From positions 1 to 38,793 of the forward strand of contig JAACJP010000082.1 of assembly GCA_013368375.1 (NCBI GenBank): a stretch of 38,793 nt of DNA, written 5' to 3'. The notes below the pieces were generated by a model. It saw nothing but the letters and a program-made list of their open reading frames with translations, did not search any database and had not been told where the DNA came from. Positions 31,959 through 38,793 of the stretch are shown here, piece after piece. Source of the stretch: Tricholomella constricta. Taxonomy: Eukaryota > Basidiomycota > Agaricomycetes > Agaricales > Lyophyllaceae. Position numbers and translations under genes: made by a program. The first letter of the stretch is position 1. Every line of letters starts with the position of its first letter.

Positions 31959-33538
31959 ATGCGATCAGTAAGTCCCAATGCTTGACCGCAAGGCGGACTG
32001 AAAGCTTTGCTGCAGACTCGATCAGGCGCCACTTTCTCACCTTACGAAATCGCTCCCATTCACTGCGCCCCGGAGTTCGATTTTGCCGCCCTCCTGCAGG
32101 ACTCAGTGCGCCTGGAGTGCAGCGCTGACCATGACCCAGGCGGCGTCCACGAACACCCCGAGGCCAACCCCACCACCCCCCAGCCACTGGAGCCCGTCGG
32201 CGTTCTGGCCAGCACTGTGGCGGCGCCGGCGGCGGTTACCCTGCCTGAGCGACGCAACTGCTTGGGCAACGAGCCCGCACTCCCTGAGGCTGCAGCTCCT
32301 CCCAGCGCTGCCTCTCGCAATCACGCCAAGCGCCGCCGAAAGCGCGAGCAGAAAGTCCTTCACGACGGCCACGCTCCACGAGCCAAGACTTACGAAAAAT
32401 ACGCACAGCCATCCAACCCACTCCAGACCCTGCTCAACAGCGAAAGCCTCCCCGCCGCCAAGGGCGCTTACTCGGCTTTGCGCGCAACGCAGAAGAGCGG
32501 CGACCAGAAGCGCTGGTCAGTCGCCGAGTTGGTTTCGAAGGGACTGCGCCTGGTGGAGTGGGATGGATAGTCAGTTCTTCAGTTTGCCCCTCTGCTTCAC
32601 CTACTAAACGCCCCTTCCAGCGACGACCGACCCCTGCTGGACAGCTTGGGCTCGGTCATTGCTGTGCTCGTTGGCCAGCCTCGCGATGAAAGCTACCGAC
32701 GGGCGGTAGACGCGGCCTACGCTAGTATTGCGCGCGAGGGAGCGACGGCCTCCTTCAACCGGGCAGATGCTCAGCACAAACGGGGGAGCTTTCCTGCCAT
32801 TAACGTTGGCGTCACGCACGGCAAGGGAACTACTTCGCCAGTCACCCTAAACAACCACGAGCACAAGGCCATGGCCGCTCGGCTCCTCGCTGACGCCAGT
32901 GTCCAACGACTGGCTGCGTTCGGAAGCGGTACGCACTAGCCTTCGCCGCGACTTTCGCTCACTAACGCGGCACTCGTGCGATAGCTAGCTTCCAGCTATG
33001 GGCTCCAAACCTTTACCAGTACTACAAGGAGCACCTGGACCCCCTCTGGGCACGGATGCCCAACCTTCAACGCAACTTCGACCGCAGCATATTTCCGAGC
33101 GCTGCCTTCAATTTCGGGCCCAATGTTTGGACCTATAGGCACCGCGACTTACTCAACTGCCCTTTTGGATGGTGCGCTATACAGGCCCTGGGGAGCTTTG
33201 ACGCAACTCAGGGTGGGCACCTCATACTTTGGGACCTAGGGCTGGTAGTCGAGTTCCCGCCTGGCGCCCTCGTGCTTATTCCTTCGGCTACGATCTCCCA
33301 CTCCAATGTACCCGTTCAGGAGGGCGACAGTCGCGCGTCATTCACTCAGTACTGCGCAGGAGGTTTATTCCGGTACGTGGATAACGGCTTCAGAACTGAG
33401 AACGAGTTGAAGAGGGAGGACGTTGAAGAGTACGCGAGGATGTGCAAGCTTAAGGAGACGCGTTGGCAAATGGGCCTGGGACTGTTTAGCAAATATAATG
33501 ATATTGTAAAAGTTTCGAGCAAGTCAATAGGAGCGTAG
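31959..33538 (+). CDS. Tet/JBP-like 2-oxoglutarate/Fe(II) dioxygenase, four exons
   Basis: Exons are 31959-31967, 32016-32569, 32621-32928 and 32985-33538. Introns of 48, 51 and 56 nt (the last two with CTACTAAA and CTAAC branch sites) join in phase to give 474 aa. The second intron uses a GTCAGT donor, as does one in the gene at 13715. The C-terminal domain has YRHRDLLNCPFGWCAI (HxD, with the N that follows in TET/JBP proteins), LILWDLGLVVEFPPG, PSATISHSN (second Fe-binding His) and DSRASFTQY (Arg expected to hold 2-oxoglutarate). These fall near residues 343, 345, 396 and 407, so the site appears complete. This matches the expanded basidiomycete Tet/JBP group, some of which oxidise 5-methylcytosine. 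The N-terminal part has a basic Arg/Lys segment (AKRRRKREQK). No KDZ transposase is visible nearby. Confidence 0.7.
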
Positions 33539-33819
33539 AAATCAATGAGAATAAACTACGCATATGCCTACAGAGATGACTGCTCAGTTTCGACCTCTGG
33601 TGCAAGCGTGCATGCATGAGCTAAACAGAAGTGTGTACGCAACTTGAGCCTGTTTTCAGCTCATTTTCAAGCCTCATCTGCACTACTGGCAGAAATTTGC
33701 CTCAGGTCGTTATCAGAAGTGACCCCTCGGCGATCTGAACACATTTCGAGATCAATAGGGGGGAGTCAGAAGCTTTGAAATTTCACCACCTCAGTTTTCG
33801 ATTTTTTTGACCGGGCCAT

Positions 33820-33837
33820 CTAACCCTAAACCCTAAG
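33820..33837 (-). repeat. Interstitial telomere-like motif
   Basis: CTAACCCTAAACCCTAAG holds three CCCTAA-type units, two of them separated by one extra A. It lies 280 bases after the Tet/JBP-like gene. The stop codon of the minus-strand model below falls inside it. Confidence 0.6.
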
Positions 33838-34461
33838 TCCTTCTAGCTGGTCAATATCAATAGTCACTTTCTATATTGCAAAGTGCGCAAAACAATAGGA
33901 ATGACAACAACGCAACAAGTGTAAGTACAGCAAGAAAAAAAGTTAGACACGCCACTAATGAGCCCCGCCATGCACCTGGCCTGACGTGTACTTTTCGACG
34001 AACAGAATGGCAGCGGGGCCTTCTCCTTGGGTGTTCTTGCAGAGGGCAGGCGCGCGATAGGTGCCGACAGCAGCGCGAGCGGCAGTCCTGCAAAGCCTGG
34101 GTCAGTTTGTGTCCAGTAGCAGGCAAGACCCCACTTACAGGCCGCGGTAAACACCAGGGCGGTCACCCGAGGTGACTAGCCAGTAGCAGTCCTCGTTCGA
34201 AATTTTCCTGGCTGATGCTTCTACCAAACAGGGCAGGCAACGAGCTGGGGTGGCAGGGGAAGGTTCGTTGCACGCGGGTGAAGGTCCACCGGGTGCAGGT
34301 GTAAAGCTACCTGCAGGCGAGGCCCGCTGTGCACGGGCAAAGGTCCAAAGCGTGCAGGCGAAGCAGGCGCATGATCCCAAGCCTTGATGGCGTCCTCAAG
34401 CGCGTAGAAGCCCTTGAAGCGGGCGCCTTCGAACTTGTTCACTTGGGCTGAGGCCGCCAGC
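33826..34461 (-). CDS. Partial viroplasmin/RNase H1 hybrid-binding-like gene
   Basis: The exon from 34461 encodes VNKFEGARFKGFYALEDAIK, the second half of a Cauli_VI/RNase H1 N-terminal hybrid-binding-type domain. After a Pro-rich linker, another frame gives CYWLVTSGDRPGVYRGL (to 34139). Intron 34138-34097 follows, then exon 34096-33976, intron 33975-33871 and a final exon 33870-33826. The domain type binds RNA/DNA hybrids or double-stranded RNA in RNase H1. The frame change in the linker could be an unseen intron or a frameshift. Upstream exons equivalent to those of the paralogue at 36373 are not intact, because a stop or indel lies near 34550. It may be a pseudogene. Confidence 0.4.
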
Positions 34462-34479
34462 CTGTTAATTGAATTCATT

Positions 34480-36372
34480 GAGGCTGTAAATGAGAAATGT
34501 TGTACGGGCGCACCAAGTTGGGCCGATGACCTTCCTCACTGGGGAGTGCTATACCATTAACGTACGTCTCTTGCTGCGATCTTCTGCATTGCGTTCTGGA
34601 GAGCTAAATGATCAATTATTGTTTGTTGGGGGCCACTAGCCGCAGGCTGTACGCAGCTCGCTCAACGTGTGTGGACATTCATGGCAGTGTGCATCGGAGC
34701 TATGACGGTGGAGGAGGATGAACAGATGCTGCGCGGGCAGGAGTTCGGGTACTTGTTTTTTTTTGTGCGTCTCGCTTCGTTTGTTGTTACTCTTTCTCTA
34801 TTACTCGCACAGGTCAAATCGACGTGGGTAGGACGGTCACCATCGCGGTCCTTTTCGGAAAAGACAGGGTGGCGTGGGAGGAGGATCTGCTCGTCAACTG
34901 GAGACTCTTGTTGGTGTTGGGAAGGGCATTGGTTCTGGGCATCGTCCTGCCTCTCAATATATGAAACAAAACACTTGCTGTTAGCCGTCGACCGCTGTCC
35001 TTCAATGTGTCTCATCATCGTCTTTGCATCTGTACAGCCAGACTGTTTACTTTTTGGCTACGTGGGATGTCGTCATGTTACACCCTACTGCTTATTTTTG
35101 CAGAGGAAGGTTTGTTTGCGCCTCCTCAAGTGGCTCCTCCCAACCGATCTCCGAATAGTACTTGAAAAATATCCAGCACATCTCCCAGCCTTGGGAGCCT
35201 TTGGTGTGGGGTGCGCTCGTCAGAATCAGTAAGGAGAAAGATCTCGCAGAGATCTGGTGGTGCTATTGGTGGAGCAGCCAAGTCCCGTGCCCGTACCAGT
35301 GCCCAAAGCCCGAAGCTCAAATCCCGAAGCCCCAAAGTCCCGAGCCCTTTCCGCGCGCTCCAAGCCCCAAGTCCCCAAAGCCCGAAGCCCCAAAGTCCCG
35401 AGCCTGTGCCCTAAGCCTGTGCTCGCCAACTCCCTCAAAATCCACTGGAAAATCTCCCAGAAATCAGATTCAACACAGCCCATATCAGATAATATACAAC
35501 ACCTGTTGTGCCGTAGAGTTTAGTCATTTTTATAGACAGGCCAAGAAAAGAATATTATCATGGAAATTGTACGACATGATCTTAAATAATACGGGTAGTG
35601 GGGTCAGCCAAGGTGCCACCGCCGCGTGCATCGGGGCAGTGAGCTGGTGCTGGCCGAGCAGCGGGCAGGGGAGGTGAAACGACGCGGCACAGCTGCGGGG
35701 CGCGAAGGGGAGAGGGCGCCGTTCGCAGCGAGAAGGCCGCGTAGCGCTGGGATAAGTGCTATGAGAAGGTAAGGCGCAGGGGCTGCGCTGCAAGAAGGGG
35801 GCGCGGTGCAGGGCCGCGCGGAAAGAAGGGCGCAGGAGGCAGTCGCAAGCTGCACAGGACGGCATCGGTTGGGCTGGGATTGGCAAGAAGGAGCGCGGCT
35901 CGCATCGGAATGAGGCCGGAATGGGGCGCACCAAGATGGAGGTGATGCCGCGGCTAGGGGCAGCAAGAAGGGATGCGGCTCGTCAAGTGAGGCAGGAGTG
36001 GGCGGTGTCAAGATGGGGCGGTGGCGGAGCGTAGGGCATAGCGGAGCGACAGGAGTTCGGATGGGGGAGGAGTAGGCGCAACACCACCGCTGCGGCGTGA
36101 ATAAGCATGCGGTGACGGGAAGGTGAGAGCACGGTGGGGTTAGTGTTGGGTTAGTGGGGTGAGAAACGTTACTTGCCTACTGGGCATTTTCGAAACCGGT
36201 TGAAAAAACAGGGACGCGTTGATTGTCCCAACAGGGATCAATATAACGTGATCGCGTTGGGTGGCGTGACCGTGTCGGTTGGTGGTTGAACTTGCTGCGT
36301 TTTTTTTTTCTCTCGTTTTTCACGTACTTGCTCTTTCTCTTTCTACGCACCTCTGCCTTCATTAGCCCAGCC
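34480..36372. other. Long stretch without a supported gene
   Basis: Traces of the 5' part of the minus-strand viroplasmin-like gene occur to about 34640. A plus-strand open frame runs 34669-35232 but lacks motifs, and the one good-looking intron (34750-34813) does not keep frame. A simple Pro-coding repeat (CCCGAAGCCCCAAAGTCCCG type) occupies about 35290-35410. The part 35600-36150 is GC-rich without structure I can name. Confidence 0.4.
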
Positions 36373-37499
36373 ATGACGCATTGCACGAAAAGTGAGTGAC
36401 AAGTGATCAGGTACGATTAATGATTGGCAACGACATCAGCTAACCTGCATCATAGTAACTCCGTCTCCTGCCAAGTCAGAAAGTAAGTGCTTGGCTCACC
36501 CTGATATTTTTTTTCGCTTAAGTTAACCGTCGGCTGTAGTATCGTCGGCCGTTGTGAAGGAGGAGGGCCTCAGCCACCTCGCTGTCGACGACGTAATCTC
36601 AGCGGCCGTGGACAAGCTTCGTAGGGAATCTGCCACCAGGGCGCGGGGAGGGAAGGAAAAGCAGGGCTACGTTGTACTCCATGGGCGCCAGACAGAGGTT
36701 TTTCCAAACTGGTGCGCCCATATTTTTTTATTTTTTTTACCCCTTCATTGACTTAGAACTCAAGGCCCGCTGCATCCGCTCGAGTGACAAAATTCCAAGG
36801 CGCCCGCTTCAAAGGATACTACGCGATGGAGGACGCCATCAAGGCGTGGAGCTACGCGTGCTCGCACGACTTGGTCGGCCTGGACCCCGCTGTAGCTCGC
36901 ACCCCGCCTTCTTCGCCCGTTTTGCGTCCTTCGCCTCTTTCTGCTTCGCCCGCCTTGCCTGCTTCACCTGCTTCGCCCGCCTCACCTGCTTCGCCCGCCT
37001 TGCCTGCTGGCGGCGGACCCCCGCGCTGCTGCCGCTTCCGGCCCGCCTTGCCTGCATTGCCCGCCTTTCCCGCCTCGCCCGCCTTGCCCGCTTTGCCTGC
37101 GGGCGGCGGACCCCCGCGCTCCAGCCGCTTCCGGCCCGCCTTGCCTGCATTGCCCGCCTTTCCCGCCTCGCCCGCCTCGCCCGCCTTGCCTGCGGGCGGC
37201 GGACCCCCGCGCTCCAGCCGCTTCCGGCCTTGTCGGACTGCTGAGACCGCCAGAGTGTCCCCGCGAACGAGGCATGCTACTGGGTGGTGACTGCAGGGGA
37301 CCACCCGGGTGTTTATTTGGGACTGTGGGTGGAATTGTCACTGCTACTAGAATAACACTGACCCAGACCTCGCAGGACCGCCGCTCGCGCCGCCGCCGGC
37401 AACCACCGCGCGCCCGTCCTATTCAAAGACACCGATGGAGAAGGCTCCGCCGCCATTGCTTTCACCAAAATGTACATGTCGGGGCAAGTACGTAAATGA
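36373..37499 (+). CDS. Viroplasmin/RNase H1 hybrid-binding-like protein
   Basis: Exons 36373-36391, 36456-36482, 36540-36711 and 36765 onward join in phase. The introns are 64 nt (GCTAACC branch), 57 nt and 53 nt; the last ends in AAG. The domain is built across two exons: GYVVLHGRQTEVFPNW, then VTKFQGARFKGYYAMEDAIK, matching the Cauli_VI/RNase H1 N-terminal pattern (YxVxxGR...W...F-GA-FKG-----EDA). A Pro/Ala repeat region follows. CYWVVTAGDHPGVYLGL then appears in another frame near 37273-37323, followed by an intron (about 37324-37369) and the exon ending GSAAIAFTKMYMSGQ. The stop at 37497-37499 may instead lie in an intron, because GTACGT follows the Gln codon. The junction between linker and second domain is unresolved. 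Confidence 0.5.
36985..37220. repeat. GC-rich Pro/Ala-coding minisatellite
   Basis: Units of roughly 100-110 bases (GCGGGCGGCGGACCCCCGCG...) recur three times and encode PAGGGPPRSSRFRPALPALP-type linkers in the viroplasmin-like protein. All six frames stay open here, giving spurious ORFs on both strands. Confidence 0.7.
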
Positions 37500-37855
37500 A
37501 GCCATCGCCCTCTTGCTGCGCCCTTAGTTGTTTTTGTTGCCTGCCATTGCCACTGCGTTGCTTTCATTTTGTACACTTACATCTTTGCTAATCTACCATG
37601 CTAATCTACCATGCTATTTTTTGTACACTTATATCTTTCCTATTTGCAATGTTATTAATGCCCATGACTCGGTCAATGATGAGATGCAAAGTGAGGCCTT
37701 CCATCACGTCAGCTCTTTGGACTTTTACAAAATTGTTGTATATATCCAAGTATGCGAAAAAAGAAAAAAAAGTGCAGGCCATGGCAATTGAACCGGTGAC
37801 TGCTAGCGAAGTGAACAATTTGAATATTGGTGGTGCTCCACTAGCTCGCGGAGGG
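37500..37855. other. AT-rich stretch before the right-hand LTR-like block
   Basis: No gene is supported. A 12-base duplication (CTAATCTACCAT) occurs near 37590. The end carries the purine run GCGGAGGG (37848-37855), which also precedes the block at 31506, so part of this may be internal sequence of a second retroelement. Confidence 0.35.
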
Positions 37856-38793
37856 TCACATGACATCGCGGGAATAACCGGGTAACGCCTCAGAGCTGTG
37901 ACCTGTTTCTTCCCTTTCTCTTCCCTTTCTCCCTCTACCATCTTGACGATCGGATAACGCCTCCACGGAGAGCTGTGGTCCGATTGTCTCTAGTCATGGA
38001 TAACGCCTCCTCTGGAGTGCAGTGACCCACGCAGCTGCAGGACTTCTCCTCTCGAGAAGTTCCTCAAAACGGCATCACAATGGTGGGGGCACCGCGGACT
38101 CCATTCAAGACAGTTGAAGTCCTGCCCCGTAAATCCGCTCGCTTTCTGTGAGCGAGCTCGTATGCCCCGGTCGCGCCATACTCGGCCGACACCGTCTCCA
38201 GCCATGAATAACGCCTCCTCCGGAGTGCAGTGACCCATGCAGCTGCAGGACTTCTGCTCTCGAGAAGTTATAGAGAACGGCATCACAATGGTGGGGCACC
38301 GCGGACTCCATTCAAGACAGTTGAAGTCCTGCCCCGTAAATCCGCTCGCTTTCTGTGAGCGAGCTCGTATGCCCCGGTCGCGCCACACTCGGCCGACACC
38401 GTCTCCAGCCATGAATAACGCCTCCTCCGGAGTGCAGTGACCCATGCAGCTGCAGGACTTCTGCTCTCGAGAAGTTATAGAGAACGGCATCACAATGGTG
38501 GGGCACCGCGGACTCCATTCAAGACAGTTGAAGTCCTGCCCCGTAAATCCGCTCGCTTTCTGTGAGCGAGCTCGTATGCCCCGGTCGCGCCATACTCGGC
38601 CGACGCCGTCTCCAGCCATGAATAACGCCTCCTCCGGAGTGCAGTGACCCATGCAGCTGCAGGACTTCTGCTCTCGAGAAGTTATTGAGAACGGCATCAC
38701 AATGGTGGGGGCACCGCGGACTCCGTTCAAGACAGTTGCAGCCCTGCCCCGTAAATCCGCTCGCTGTCTGTGAGCAAGCTCGTATGCCCCTGT
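37856..38793 (+). repeat. LTR-like block with 207-bp tandem repeats, cut by the window end
   Basis: It opens TCACATGACATCGCGGGAAT and matches the block at 23905 for about 190 bases. It continues in a 207-bp tandem array with CTCGAGAAGTT landmarks at 38051, 38259, 38466 and 38673. The unit includes the ATAACGCCTCC...GGACTTC segment that forms the 63-bp array in the left block. The sequence ends inside the array. Confidence 0.7.

Noticed and set aside
34669..35232. Plus-strand 187-codon hydrophobic frame
   Set aside because: No domain; the best intron in it breaks the frame, and codon composition is not convincing.
35530..36011. Overlapping minus-strand Pro/Ser/Ala-rich frames
   Set aside because: GC-rich low-complexity sequence keeps several frames open at once; no start or splice support.
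36839..37341. Minus-strand Gly/Ala/Lys-rich frames
   Set aside because: Antisense of the Pro/Ala-coding minisatellite of the viroplasmin-like gene.
37990..38730. 246-codon minus-strand frame with perfect internal repeats
   Set aside because: It is produced by the 207-bp tandem array in the LTR-like block; the unit length is divisible by three, so the frame stays open by chance.

Overview
The window looks like nuclear DNA of a filamentous basidiomycete, most likely an Agaricomycete. The evidence is many short introns (about 45-82 nt) with GTNNGT-type donors and CTRAY-like branch sites, Ty3/gypsy debris with a chromodomain, TTAGGG-type telomere-like motifs, and protein families typical of mushroom genomes (OrsD-type fingers, RecQ-like helicase, Tet/JBP dioxygenase, JmjC, Zn-cluster proteins). 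All gene models were built by hand from open frames and splice sites. Where I give exon boundaries, I checked that reading frames join across the introns. No homology search was run.

Layout. 1-2.8 kb: two small minus-strand genes, a Zn-cluster protein (34-667) and a two-finger C2H2/OrsD-like protein (1255-2725). 3.9-9.4 kb: one large intact minus-strand gene joining OrsD-type fingers, a tyrosine-recombinase-like domain and a RecQ-type DEAH helicase. 10.2-15.3 kb: three plus-strand multi-exon genes of unknown function; the first two are diverged paralogues. 15.9-23.7 kb: two tandem plus-strand paralogues with a Zn2Cys6 cluster, an acidic tract, a Pro/Ser linker and a coiled coil. The first continues through a minisatellite-coded repeat into a JmjC-like dioxygenase domain. 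The second is truncated and lacks the JmjC part.

23.9-31.6 kb: a decayed Ty3/gypsy element with gag, RNase H, integrase and chromodomain remnants and no recognisable reverse transcriptase. It nevertheless carries an uninterrupted 1,027-codon accessory ORF. 32-33.5 kb: a four-exon Tet/JBP-like 2-oxoglutarate/Fe(II) dioxygenase. 33.8-37.5 kb: two related genes in opposite orientation with a viroplasmin/RNase H1 hybrid-binding-type domain. 37.9 kb to the end: another LTR-like copy with an expanded 207-bp tandem repeat, cut by the window edge.

Four short telomere-like motifs lie close to gene boundaries. The mixture of a RecQ-like helicase, tandem lineage-specific families, transposon debris and telomere-like motifs suggests a fast-evolving accessory or subtelomeric region; this is inference. 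The strongest candidates for something new are the recombinase-helicase fusion gene, the Zn-cluster/JmjC protein with an apparently newly made intron, and the intact ORF inside a dead retrotransposon.
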